Assembly: GCF_004005495.1 (NCBI RefSeq)
Contig: NZ_RZYA01000034.1
Location: forward strand, 1 to 61,809
Direction of reading: 5' to 3'
Length of the DNA: 61,809 bases
DNA from: Streptomyces antnestii
GTDB taxonomy: Bacteria; Actinomycetota; Actinomycetes; Streptomycetales; Streptomycetaceae
Shown here: one piece after another, positions 53,215 to 61,751 of the stretch
Numbering within the stretch: position 1 is the first letter of the stretch
Layout of the letters: every line of letters begins with the position of its first letter
Position numbers and translations under genes: made by a program
The notes under the pieces: model-generated
Database searches by the model: none
The model's input: the letters and a program-made list of their open reading frames with translations, nothing else
What the model was told of the DNA's origin: nothing

Positions 53215-53534
53215 GGAGCGTGACTCTAGGGCGTTCCGACTGCCGTGTGTGCTGACTCAGAGATACGAACCGCCCCAGGCTCTGACGACCGGATTCACCC
53301 GCGCGCGACGCAAGACCGTCCCAGCCTCCGCACTCCGCGGCCCTCGGTTCCTGCGACGTCGCCGCCGCCGGTGCTGCCGCAGGGCGGCGTGGTCGGAACC
53401 GGCGTCGGGTCATGCAGCTCCTCAGTGGGCTCTCTCGATCGGGTGAACACGCCTGCCCGCCCCAACCCTGGGCGGGGCGGGCATCGTCTGTGCGGGCATG
53501 AACCGGCCCCACCACACTCAGCCGGCGCGGTCAG
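53215..53534. other. intergenic, nothing recognised
   Basis: Open frames here lack starts and sensible composition. Confidence 0.35.
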
Positions 53535-53737
53535 CGTCACCATCGAAGGCGCCGACGAGGAGACCGTCCTCAAGTTCGCCCATGCCCTGTCCATGGCCCA
53601 CAACGTGACCGGCCCCGGCGTGCCATGGCGGGTCCCCGGTCGGCCCGGCGGTGTACGGGCACCTCGGCGGCGAGGAAACGCCCGACCCGGTCACGTGCTG
53701 TGCCTTGCCGCCCGAAGACTGTCAACGGCGGGCGTAG
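53535..53737 (+). pseudogene. short coding-like stretch, possible small gene remnant
   Basis: The reading VSVTIEGADEETVLKFAHAL then SMAHNVTGPGVPWRVPG is protein-like. It appears to continue in another frame as PAVYGHLGGEETPDPVTC with a stop at 53735. There is no start codon in frame. It may be a small regulatory-type Streptomyces protein with frame damage. Confidence 0.3.
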
Positions 53738-53950
53738 TAGGAGGCGAGTGGGGGCGCCGGACCTTGCGCGCCCCCAGCAGGCATCGCTACCTGCCCCGGC
53801 GGATGCATCCCCGGCACAGGGTCGCAATCGCGGCCACGGTCCAGCCGGCTACGGGGCTGTGAGGTACGACGCCACTGCGCGGCTCCAGCCGCCTGGGGCG
53901 CCGCGGGGCCGCCCTTGCCGGGGGGGGGCGGCCCCGTCCGGAGCTCTGAG

Positions 53951-54367
53951 TCAGGCCCGCGTCGCGCGCAGCGCCGTGTACTGCAGGGCCGCGAAGCCGC
54001 CGACCGTGACGGCCTGCAGGGGGATCCACACCGCGCCTGCCGCCGTCGGCGACAGCCAGGCGCCGAGCGCGATCAGGCTGACCGCAGCCCAGGCCACGTT
54101 CGCCTCGATGACGGCGCGGACCGGCAGCACCGGCGGGCTCTTGCGCGCGGCGAGGATTCCGACGCCCGCGCCGTAGAGCGTGAGGAAGGCGCCGAGTCCC
54201 AGCAGCAGCCCCTGGTCCATGCCGAGGAACTGGCCAAGCGGCCCGGAGGCGGCAAGGTAGGCGAGTCCGTTGCCGGTGGTGACGACGGCGTCGAGGGCGA
54301 GGAAGCGGCGCAGCATGGTCTGCGGCTCGGAGGTACGGGCCAGGGCGGCGAGCTGAGGAGCGGACAT
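53951..54367 (-). CDS. small integral membrane protein, 138 aa
   Basis: Four membrane segments: FLALDAVVTTGNGLAYLAAS, LLLGLGAFLTLYGAGVGILA, AVIEANVAWAAVSLIALGAW and AVWIPLQAVTVGGFAALQYT. The layout matches a widespread Streptomyces family of unknown function, usually 130-140 residues, often next to a TetR regulator. GGAGG lies ten bases before the ATG at 54367. A very strong inverted repeat stands 47 bases upstream and may be an operator. No regulator gene is adjacent. Confidence 0.75.
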   Translation of the reverse strand: MSAPQLAALARTSEPQTMLRRFLALDAVVTTGNGLAYLAASGPLGQFLGMDQGLLLGLGAFLTLYGAGVGILAARKSPPVLPVRAVIEANVAWAAVSLIALGAWLSPTAAGAVWIPLQAVTVGGFAALQYTALRATRA

Positions 54368-54413
54368 GGCGGATCGGCCTCCGTGGGCGTCGGGGTCCGG
54401 TGGGAATGGTCTG

Positions 54414-54451
54414 CCAGGTCTCGGGCCGGAGTGCGCCGGCCCGAGACCTGG
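54414..54451. promoter_or_regulatory. 16-base-pair perfect inverted repeat
   Basis: CCAGGTCTCGGGCCGG (54414-54429) and its exact complement (54436-54451) are separated by six bases. It lies just upstream of the membrane-protein gene and lacks a T-run, so it may be an operator, an attenuator or a terminator of a lost gene. Confidence 0.6.
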
Positions 54452-54701
54452 TAGGAACCACCCTGCCCGGCGGGCTGCGGACGGTCGATTACGTCACAGG
54501 TAATGCGTGCACGCCGCGGGTCACACACGCACGCCGTAGGTCACCCACAACCGCAGGAGTTTCCCCTCCGAACAGGCCGCGTTGATGGAGCACTCCTCGC
54601 GGGCGCGAGCGCCAGGATTGGAGTCACCACCGACACCGGTCAGGGGCTGGTGTGCGCCCGACCAGCGACGGGTGAGGCTTCGGTGATGCTGTGGCCAGGG
54701 C

Positions 54702-55017
54702 TTAACGCAGCCGAGTCACCGTGACCACCGCGTGCTGTGTGGTCCCTGCTTTCTCTGGGACCTCGACGACGACCAGGTCGTGCGCGACGGTGTTGTACGA
54801 GTCGCCCCCGGCGGTGTGAGCACGCCGGGGGCGGGCCGGAGTCGGCGAGCAGCGTTCCGAGGTGCGCGGCGAGCGGCCCGGGCAGGGTCTGCGACAAGGC
54901 GATGCCCCCGTCGGGCAGCCGCACGGCCAGGGCCCGCGGCCGCGCCACGGGGCCGGTGTAGCCGACGACTTCGGCATCGACGATGTCGCTGTGACGCAGT
55001 TTCAGCCTTAACTGCAC
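54702..55017 (-). pseudogene. ATP-dependent DNA ligase, C-terminal fragment
   Basis: The minus strand reads LKLRHSDIVDAEVVGYTGPV, RALAVRLPDGGIALSQTLPG and PLAAHLGTLLADSG. It then shifts frame to DSYNTVAHDLVVVEVPEKAG and ends TTQHAVVTVTRLR. This is the OB-fold end of an actinobacterial ATP-dependent ligase. The catalytic part is absent and the frame changes near 54800 beside G/C runs. Confidence 0.7.
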
Positions 55018-55103
55018 CAGTACATCTCAAGCAAGCAGTCCCAACGGACTACCTGGGATACGCAAACCTCCCCCGGTTTCAAGAGGAATGACTGGAGCCG
55101 ACA

Positions 55104-55703
55104 TCAGCGCTGGCTTTCAGGATCGACAGCCTCCGGGAAGCCAAGCCGGTCGAGCAGTGCATCGAACAGCTCCTCAACGAAGACCTCCCCAGACCGGAGA
55201 ACCTCCTGGACCGAAGCCACAGTGACCGAGTGGGCGAATCCCGCGGAGCGGGCCCAATCCAGTGCCCCCTGGGCATCGCCAGACACATGCGCGTCCAGTT
55301 CGGCGCGCTTACGGTCAACGGCCTCGGCAAACGCCGGCGTGCTGATCCACTCGCTCATGTCATCAACGTCATCGGGAACTTCTGCCCACAATCCGGCTGC
55401 CTTCTCCAGGTTCAGGCACGCTTCCCAGAGCTCCCCCTCCGGCCCCAGGCCCATCACCATCGCCACGTCACTGTCATATACCGAAGCCACGCAGGCCAGA
55501 GCCCCCGTCCACTCCACCAGCGCCCGCAGCGTTGCTTCGGGCTTCTTGATGACGTCCCCGCCGAACTGCAGCGTCTGCCAGCCCCCGACACGCGGCCAAC
55601 TGACGTGGACTGTGTCCTTGCTCTGATCGATCCCGTCGAATACCGACGCACTGAGCAGGGGATGGCCGCTGCGACCGAAAACCAGCTCTCCCGAGAACCC
55701 CAT
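55104..55703 (-). CDS. hypothetical acidic protein, 199 aa, immunity-like
   Basis: A soluble acidic protein: MGFSGELVFGRSGHPLLSAS, then SWPRVGGWQTLQFGGDVIKK, CVASVYDSDVAMVMGLGPEG and AFAEAVDRKRAELDAHVSGD. The start (MGFSGELVFGRS) is a recurring theme in Streptomyces proteins of unknown function. GGAGGGGAGA precedes the ATG at 55703. It lies in a row of minus-strand small acidic genes (SMI1-like gene upstream), the usual company of immunity genes. No function is shown by the sequence itself. Confidence 0.75.
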   Translation of the reverse strand: MGFSGELVFGRSGHPLLSASVFDGIDQSKDTVHVSWPRVGGWQTLQFGGDVIKKPEATLRALVEWTGALACVASVYDSDVAMVMGLGPEGELWEACLNLEKAAGLWAEVPDDVDDMSEWISTPAFAEAVDRKRAELDAHVSGDAQGALDWARSAGFAHSVTVASVQEVLRSGEVFVEELFDALLDRLGFPEAVDPESQR

Positions 55704-55788
55704 CGTTTCTCCCCTCCGAGTTCGTGGGGGACAAACTACGACCGTCCACTGACAACGGAGGTTCAGAACGCACCTGGCGCGCCGACGG

Positions 55789-56478
55789 TCAAGGCGCGAC
55801 TGCCCAAGCTTCAGTACGCCAGTTTGGCAGTTCCCTGTTTAGCCACTCCTCGACGGTCCTCCGCCAAAGATCCGAAGGATCGCTGTCGGCGACATCGGCC
55901 CAGGCGTCCTCGGCCATCTCGGGGTCGATGAACAGGCCGTCGAGGTAGGCGTCGAAGTTGTCGGCGACCTTCGTGAAGACATGGTTGCCCACGTATCCCG
56001 GCCAGGCGATGGCGTGGACGAACGCATGGAGCTGGCCATGAGTGGCCGGGTTCAGGTCCAGGAAGAGGGTGTCGCTGCCGCCGTTGCGGGCGATGGGTAG
56101 CAGGCCGGTCAGGGACACGTTCTCGGCAAGCCACCCGTCGCGACTGCGCCGGTACTCTCCCAGAAGAGTGCTCCAGCCGTACTCACCGGCACCGTCACGG
56201 CCCAACTGATAGAGGTCGTTGAAGCTATGGAACGGTTCAGGTTCACAAGCCGGCAGGTGGACTGAGTACTCCAGCCTTCTCCCACCCGCCGCTTCCAAGA
56301 ACGAGCGGTAGGCGGGTGGCAGGGGCAGCCCGATTTCCCGTTCGAGCGCGTGACACTCACCCAGGTCGAACGGCCTGAACGGACCACCCATTAGGCGACC
56401 CCGATACCAACGCGAGAGTTCCTCAGACACGGACAGAGTGTCGCACCCCGCTCCGACATCCCCGAGGGCGCTATTCAC
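55789..56478 (-). CDS. SMI1/KNR4 (SUKH) family protein, putative immunity protein
   Basis: SUKH proteins bind and neutralise many bacterial toxins. The 229-residue reading contains FRPFDLGECHALEREIGLPL then PPAYRSFLEAAGGRRLEYSV, the SUKH core (E-x-x-x-G-x-x-LP-x-x-Y-x-x-FL-x-x-xGG). It continues NGGSDTLFLDLNPATHGQLH, VHAIAWPGYVGNHVFTKVAD and SFNDLYQLGRDGAGEYGWST. A GTG at 56478 is the longest start; a GTG at 56430 begins closer to the conserved part, and neither has a strong ribosome binding site. No toxin gene lies directly upstream; an integrase stump does, so the partner may have been lost. Confidence 0.82.
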   Translation of the reverse strand: MNSALGDVGAGCDTLSVSEELSRWYRGRLMGGPFRPFDLGECHALEREIGLPLPPAYRSFLEAAGGRRLEYSVHLPACEPEPFHSFNDLYQLGRDGAGEYGWSTLLGEYRRSRDGWLAENVSLTGLLPIARNGGSDTLFLDLNPATHGQLHAFVHAIAWPGYVGNHVFTKVADNFDAYLDGLFIDPEMAEDAWADVADSDPSDLWRRTVEEWLNRELPNWRTEAWAVAP

Positions 56479-56481
56479 CCC

Positions 56482-56715
56482 TCACCAACAGCCATCCATA
56501 CCTACATTACTGAGCGCGGCCTTCGCGGACGTCTTCCGCATGCGGCGTGAAACGACCGTGTTATCTGCGCCGCGGCGGGCGTTCCAGGTGTTCACCGCCG
56601 AGCTGCCCCACAGCAGCTCCAGCGTCTCGCCGAGCTCGTCGTCCGCGACGGCGGCGAGCGGGCGCCCCTCGCCGATCCGCTCGGCGGTCTTCCCGATGGC
56701 GATGCCGTAGTTCCG
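56482..56715 (-). pseudogene. tyrosine integrase, core-binding-domain fragment
   Basis: The reading NYGIAIGKTAERIGEGRPLA, then DELGETLELLWGSSAVNTWN and ARRGADNTVVSRRM, is the N-terminal DNA-binding domain region of a site-specific tyrosine recombinase. There is no start and no catalytic domain. The stop is at 56482-56484, four bases before the SMI1-like start. Confidence 0.55.
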
Positions 56716-56840
56716 GACGGCGCACCGCCGTCATCGAGGCATTCTTCGACCTCACCGATACGGTCATCACCGTGCGTAGTCTGATCCGGCAGGCATGGAC
56801 CACCCACCGCTGGGGCGAACTCACGGACCGCCGACCATGA
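56716..56840 (+). pseudogene. IS5-type transposase C-terminal stump
   Basis: The reading VIEAFFDLTDTVITVRSLIR then QAWTTHRWGELTDRRP with a stop at 56838 is the C-terminal end of an IS5-family transposase. Its N-terminal part is gone; the junction with the integrase fragment is at about 56715. Confidence 0.6.
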
Positions 56841-56915
56841 CCGCACCCTTTATCCGCGCGGCCTCCTACAGAGGCCGCGACTCCGTTGGCAGTGGCCGGT
56901 GTTACGTTCTGTGAC

Positions 56916-58438
56916 ATGACCGATCACGCGCTACGGCTGCTGCGGCAGGACCGCCGCCTGGCCGAACTGGCCGCCTTCCCCTTCGACTTCGACCTGAACC
57001 GCGCCGCCCACTGCCATGTCGAGGAGGTCCGCCTCGCCTCGGGCGGACCGCTGGAGACGGTAGCCGGGGACGATACCGGCGGTACGTACTTCGTGTGCGC
57101 GGACGGCTCAGTGCTCTACGCCGACTCGGAAGGCGCCGCGGGGATCATCGGCTCCAGTGTCGACGAGACCCTGGAGCTCGTGATCGGCCTGCCCGGCTGG
57201 CGCGGCTACACACGTCTGTCGCCAGACGACGGCGAGGAGAAGATCCTGGCGCGCGTCGCGGAGACCGAGGACGGGATCCGTGAGTACTGCAGGATCGACG
57301 ATGAGCGTGCCGAGCTCCGTGCGACGCTGGGCTTCCCGAAACGCTCCCCGATCGAGCTGGTGGGCAGGTTGCGTGCCGCGCTGCTGCGCACCGAGCCGGA
57401 CTTCGTACTGCTCAACGCGGATGAGGGGTGCGCGTACGACCGAATAGGCCCGGCCGGTCCCCCGCTGTGGGAGCCAGTGCTCGCGGCGGGCCGCGCCGAT
57501 CTCGCCTGCCTGCGGGAAGGCGACCGCACGGCATGGCGTGAAGTCGCCGAGGACCCGGTGCGGCGCCGGATCACCCTGCGGGCCGCATAGTTCGACCGCG
57601 CCGAGGGCGATCTGGAGTTGCTGCGGCATCTGCTGCGGCACGAGACACGGTCATCGATGACGGACGAACTGCGGCTCGCCGCCGTGCTGGTAGGGCTGCG
57701 CGGGGACACCGGAGATCTCCCAATGCTGCTTGAGATCCGGGAGACGGACTTCGACACGGCGTGCGGCCTGGGCGGCATGCCGGAACCGGGTGCAACCGCA
57801 GACGAGTTGCAACAGTGGGCGCGGGCGCTCGACGAGTCGATGTTCGGGACGGACCCGTCGGACGAGCCGGTCTCCACATGGACCGACCTGGCGCGGGACC
57901 AGGGGATGACAGAACTCGCGCGGGTGACACTGATCCGCGAACTCGACAACATCTTCATGGACCAGAGCAGACTCCGCCGCCCCGAGGCGCCCCGCACCCT
58001 GGCCACGGCTCCACTCAGCGGGCTCGCCCGGGACTTCGAGGAACTCAGCGACCTTCCCCAGGCGTTGCGCGCTCAGCGTTTGTACGCCGCCCTTCAGGAG
58101 ACGGCATGGGACCGGGCCTCGGCCCTGCGCACCCTGGCCCGTCTGGAGCGGGAGCCGGGCCGACTGTCGCAGGCAGCGGACAGCCTGGCCGCCGTGCGCG
58201 ACGCCCTGGCCGCCCCGGTGACGACTCACTGCGCCACTGGCAGCAGGTCAACCTCGGCCGCTACATCGCCGAGGAGCACTACCAGCTCACTCTCGGTCTG
58301 GCTGAAGCTGGCCGCCCCGAGGAGACCCGTGCCCTCCTCACGGCCGCCGACGCCATACTTGGCGAGCTCTCGGAGAACGCCGCGCACGGCGTCCGCGAGC
58401 TCGCCGAGCGGACCGCTGCGAGAGTGTTGACGTGGTGA
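56916..58438 (+). pseudogene. SUKH-like large protein, one nonsense codon and one frame break
   Basis: The first 224 codons read LLRQDRRLAELAAFPFDFDL, GGTYFVCADGSVLYADSEGA and PEDFVLLN-type segments (PDFVLLNADEGCAYDRIG). TAG at 57588-57590 interrupts them, but the same frame continues sensibly: FDRAEGDLELLRHLLRHETR, LRLAAVLVGLRGDTGDLPML and LIRELDNIFMDQSRLRRPEA. Near 58213, in GCCGCCCCGG, one missing C shifts the frame to SLRHWQQVNLGRYIAEEHYQ, then LTLGLAEAGRPEETRALL and the stop at 58436-58438. The restored protein would have about 507 residues. Its N-terminal part has the GG-x-YF-x-x-DG-x-x-x-Y-x-x-SEG pattern of SUKH-type immunity proteins. Confidence 0.65.
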
Positions 58439-58457
58439 CGCACGAACGGGGGTCGCC

Positions 58458-58662
58458 TCAGTCCGAGGTGCCTCCCCACGTGCTTTCCTTGGCGCCCTCG
58501 CTCATCGGAAGCAGCCGCATGAAGGCGAACACGCTCGACACGGCGAGGTAGGCCAGTCGCTGCAGCACGATCCAGCAGCCTGACACGGCCATCCGGCAAC
58601 CGTCGGCCACTCACAAGAACACGCAGGTCACGGGCTATGGATGGAGTATTCGGCACCCGCAG
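58458..58662 (-). pseudogene. IS remnant, 5' end of a 1.2-kb family element
   Basis: The minus strand has a terminal repeat near 58662 (CTGCGGGTGCCGAATACTCC) and then the transposase start VLQRLAYLAVSSVFAFMRLL then PMSEGAKES, ending in a stop at 58458. It matches the 5' ends of the elements at 18862 and 35413. The rest is gone. Confidence 0.72.
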
Positions 58663-58826
58663 AGTACCGGGACCACTACAGCAGGCATCGGCCGCACAGA
58701 TCCCGAGCCCAACGGCCGCCCGACGCCCAGGACCTATCCGCCCCCGGGCAAGACCCCGACGCCCAAAGCCCCCTACACACCCGCATCCTCGGCGGAGCAA
58801 TCAACGAGTACCGACATGCGGCCTGA
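58663..58826 (+). pseudogene. transposase C-terminal stump
   Basis: The reading EYRDHYSRHRPHRSRAQRPP then LHTRILGGAINEYRHAA is the C-terminus of an integrase-core transposase (HYNxHRPHR; GGxINEYxxAA). It lies back to back with the 5' stump of another element at 58458-58662. Confidence 0.65.
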
Positions 58827-58847
58827 GCTTCAGCGATGACTTTTCGA

Positions 58848-59060
58848 GCCCCACAGCCGATTCGCCTTGGTGAGCCAGTCGGCCAGCTGGACGTTGACGT
58901 CCGCCGCCGAGGTGAACAACCCGCCCCGGCAGAAACGACGTCTCCAGATAGCCGTTCGCCCCCTCGACCAGGCCCTTAGCGTCCGGATCCCCTGACGGCA
59001 CCCGCGCGGCCAGGTTCAACATCCGCGCGCTCGCCAGCGACCACAGCGGCCAGCACGTCC
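58848..59060 (-). pseudogene. IS21-type transposase (IstA) fragment
   Basis: The minus strand reads LNLAARVPSGDPDAKGLVEG then ANGYLETSFLPGR, with later LADWLTKAN in another frame. This is the segment after the catalytic Glu in IS21-type IstA (GLVER-x-NGYLE-x-SFLPGR). It is short and frame-broken. Confidence 0.6.
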
Positions 59061-59177
59061 AGGACATCCTGCGCCTCCCTCAACCTCAGCAGTGGCAGGA
59101 GTGGAGCCAGAGCCGCGGGTTCGGCGAAGTCAGCGAGGTTGTCCATGGTCTGCTCAACCCGTGTGCAGGCCAGTTGG

Positions 59178-59609
59178 TTACGAAGTGACGACCCGCAGGT
59201 GCTGCTCAAGCTCCTCCACGATCTGCTCGCGGCCCCCTCGTGAGGGCACACGCCAGTCCGTGTCGAGCCCTCGGGTGACAGCGTCCTCAGTGGTGTAGCG
59301 GATCAGATCTGGGGAGGGAAGGTAGTGGTCCCGCAACCAGACAATGAACTCGGAAGCCTCCGTCGCGGTGTTCTCAGTGAGCATGATGGTATGCCTGGTC
59401 TCGATATCAGCGAACCCGTCGAAAACTACGCCTTCGTTGGTGAGGGCCCAGAAGCTGAGCGCGGTGGGTCGGTCCTCAGGTACGCACCTGACCTCGGGGA
59501 ACTCTGCTTGTAGCGCTTCGCTGAAGCCTGCGAGATCGAGGTGCCAAGCCTGCGGATCCTTGGCCGGGGCGTAGAGGAGGAACGCAGACGTGTATTCCGT
59601 GATGTCCAT
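59178..59609 (-). CDS. putative immunity protein of the adjacent toxin, 143 aa
   Basis: An acidic soluble protein: MDITEYTSAFLLYAPAKDPQ, then FSEALQAEFPEVRCVPEDRP, ALSFWALTNEGVVFDGFADI and ASEFIVWLRDHYLPSPDLIR. It starts 18 bases after the toxin gene stop on the same strand, so the two are one transcript. Size, acidity and position are those of a cognate immunity protein, which would bind and block the nuclease domain in the cytoplasm. I do not recognise a named family. The ribosome binding site is weak, so translation may be coupled to the toxin gene. Confidence 0.72.
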   Translation of the reverse strand: MDITEYTSAFLLYAPAKDPQAWHLDLAGFSEALQAEFPEVRCVPEDRPTALSFWALTNEGVVFDGFADIETRHTIMLTENTATEASEFIVWLRDHYLPSPDLIRYTTEDAVTRGLDTDWRVPSRGGREQIVEELEQHLRVVTS

Positions 59610-59627
59610 GGTGCAAGCGTCTTTCGG

Positions 59628-61250
59628 CTATGGGACGTAGTGGGAAGTTCCCTTGATGCCCTGCTGAGCCATGAGGGTTTGCCAGTACGTTGCCGCGTCC
59701 TGGTCGTTCGTCACAATCTCAAGGCCGCGGATTTCCTTGTTGGCGGTCATGGCATCCCCGTACTGGCCGAGTTCACGTTCGTCCTTCTTCGTGAACATCG
59801 CCTCCTTGTTCCAGCGCTTCTTTCCGTCTGCGTTGTAGGTGTCCCCAAGGTTGTCGAGTGTCTCCGGCTTTCTCCAGCAGTCCTTGCCTTCGTCTTTGAC
59901 GTACTTGGAATCGATCATGTACCCGTCGGCCGGGCGCATGCCGTCCGCCGCCTTGTACGGGCTCTTTGACGTGGGCAGCAACGGGATCTTCCGCTCGGGG
60001 TAGCCGGCCGTGCGCAGCTGATAGGCATTCTCCGGACTGGCAGGCTGGTTCTTCGCACTCCCCAGGCCCAGAGGCTCGAGCCCATTGACGAAGGATTCGA
60101 ACTGCTTGCGTTCCCCCGCGCTCAAGAGGCGCGTAGTTCCGGGAACCGGTGGCACAGGTTCCGCGAACGGAATCTTCGGGTCAGGAGGGCTGTACGAGGC
60201 GGGGACGATGCCTGAAGCGGGCCCGTGGTACGACGCGAGGACCAAAGGCACCGGCGCCGGCACGGGCAGGGGTATGAACGGCGAGAAGGGCAGACTGGGG
60301 CGACTGTCCGATCCGCGAGGAAGCTTCACCCGCTTCTCCGCAGTGTCCAGAGCGTGGGCGACATCACCGAGCCGGTGAATCCAGGGGTCGTTGAGGACAG
60401 CGTCCTTGAGGCCACCGTCATCGCCATTGCCCCCGAACATCGGCGAGTCCCAGGGAGCATCGACGTGAAAGAGGTCCAGCTTGTGTTGCTGGATCTTCAG
60501 CTTCGCATCCTCAACATGATCCGCGTAGCGATCGCACGCCTTCGCGAGCTGATGACATGCCGCCACCAGATTCGCAACGAGAGCCTCATCCTGCTGCGCA
60601 TTGTCGGGCGGTGAGGCGAACCCGACAAACCCAGCAAAGTACTTGCGGAACGAGTCCGCAGCCTCCCCGGAGTGCGCCTTGTCGGCAGTGTGAGCGCAGG
60701 CTTGGGCGTCTTCCAGGAGGCGCAGCATCAGCTTCCCGCCCGCCCGCCATGATCCGGCCACGTCGCGAAGCTTCTCCGGTGAGCCACGGAACCGGTCACT
60801 CATGCCTCCGGGAGCGTACTGGTCCCACCCCGACGTCTCCCCGATGACCTCTTCCAGCTCCTGCCCCCGACTGAGGAAACTCTCCTCGCAGTCCTCATAG
60901 GGATCGCCCATGTTGTCGGTCAAGTCGACCTGCTTGCCCAGAAGCTTCGAAGCGATCTCGCTCTCCTTGGCCATGAACTCACGTGCCGTGTGCATCAGAC
61001 CCCGGCCGGTCTCGCTCATCACCAGAGTGCTGAAGCCCATCTTGTCCAGAGTCGTAGAGGCGGCCGACTCGTAGACCTTGGCGAACTCATGGCCAGCGTC
61101 ATCATCGCCCGCCATGCCCTTCTGCCGGGACAGTTCATGGAACAGGGCGATGGTCGCACCCCGCATTCCGGGCATCACGTGCTTGACCATCATCATTGAG
61201 GCTTTGATCATGCCGCTGCTGATGAGCTGCAGGTCAGCGGGCATCCCCAT
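59628..61250 (-). CDS. polymorphic toxin with C-terminal restriction-endonuclease-fold domain
   Basis: A 540-residue protein. The N-terminal about 290 residues are helical and WXG/ESX-like in style (MGMPADLQLISSGMIKASMM; GGMSDRFRGSPEKLRDVAGS; EAADSFRKYFAGFVGF), which suggests export by a type VII-like route rather than a signal peptide. A proline-rich linker follows at about 320-385 (SLPFSPFIPLPVPAPVPLVL). The C-terminal domain has QLRTAGYPERKIPLLP, GYMIDSKYVKDEGK with a D-x-K pair, and ends DAATYWQTLMAQQGIKGTSH, as in restriction-endonuclease-fold toxins (Tox-REase-2 group). GGAGGAG precedes the ATG at 61250. The immunity-like gene follows at once. A DNA or RNA target is inferred from the fold. 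Confidence 0.82.
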   Translation of the reverse strand: MGMPADLQLISSGMIKASMMMVKHVMPGMRGATIALFHELSRQKGMAGDDDAGHEFAKVYESAASTTLDKMGFSTLVMSETGRGLMHTAREFMAKESEIASKLLGKQVDLTDNMGDPYEDCEESFLSRGQELEEVIGETSGWDQYAPGGMSDRFRGSPEKLRDVAGSWRAGGKLMLRLLEDAQACAHTADKAHSGEAADSFRKYFAGFVGFASPPDNAQQDEALVANLVAACHQLAKACDRYADHVEDAKLKIQQHKLDLFHVDAPWDSPMFGGNGDDGGLKDAVLNDPWIHRLGDVAHALDTAEKRVKLPRGSDSRPSLPFSPFIPLPVPAPVPLVLASYHGPASGIVPASYSPPDPKIPFAEPVPPVPGTTRLLSAGERKQFESFVNGLEPLGLGSAKNQPASPENAYQLRTAGYPERKIPLLPTSKSPYKAADGMRPADGYMIDSKYVKDEGKDCWRKPETLDNLGDTYNADGKKRWNKEAMFTKKDERELGQYGDAMTANKEIRGLEIVTNDQDAATYWQTLMAQQGIKGTSHYVP

Positions 61251-61344
61251 GTCTGTCTCCTCCCCGTAAGCGAACCAAGTGGGGTGGGTTCGCCTCATCT
61301 TTCTATCGCATCAAGATCCAGTGCCCCAGACCGCATCCGGCCGC

Positions 61345-61390
61345 CACAGCGAGCAGCCCCCGCCCAATCGGGCGGGGGCTGCTCGCTGTG
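61345..61390. terminator. 21-base-pair perfect hairpin in a divergent intergenic region
   Basis: The left arm at 61345-61365 (from CACAGCGAGC to CCCCGCCC) pairs perfectly with 61370-61390 around the loop AATC. It looks like a strong bidirectional terminator but lies upstream of both neighbouring genes, which diverge from here. Confidence 0.7.
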
Positions 61391-61495
61391 CGACGGCTAG
61401 AGATCTTTAAAGGTGCGGGTTACGGCGGGTCGTGACGGCTGTCGTGGGCCGCGCTATGCCGGGACAATGCCCGCCTAGCCCAGGAGGAGTGCGAC

Positions 61496-61705
61496 ATGAC
61501 CGATGACGAACTGTTCGAGGCCGTCCGGGCCCGGGTCAGGGCGGGACGCCCAACCGATGAACCTTCCGCGGTGACGGTGCCCGAACCCGCTTCCCTCAGC
61601 GCCGTCGAGGAGGTGGAGCGAGTTGTGGGCTACCCCATGCCACCGCTGGTGCGTCGCCTCTATCTTGAGATAGCCGACGGAGGGGTCTGCTGCACGATCG
61701 GGTGA
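61496..61705 (+). pseudogene. SMI1/KNR4-like protein, N-terminal part cut by an IS
   Basis: GGAGGAG precedes the ATG. The reading TDDELFEAVRARVRAGRPTD, then LSAVEEVERVVGYPMPPLVR and RLYLEIADGGV, is the standard SUKH N-terminus (VE-x-x-x-x-x-x-G-x-P-x-PPL-x-RRLY-x-x-x-ADGG). It is lost right after the conserved GG, where an IS begins, and stops at 61703-61705. Confidence 0.75.
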
Positions 61706-61751
61706 CATCTGAACTGGCTTGCCCTGTGGGGCGGGTGGGAAGGATGTCGCT

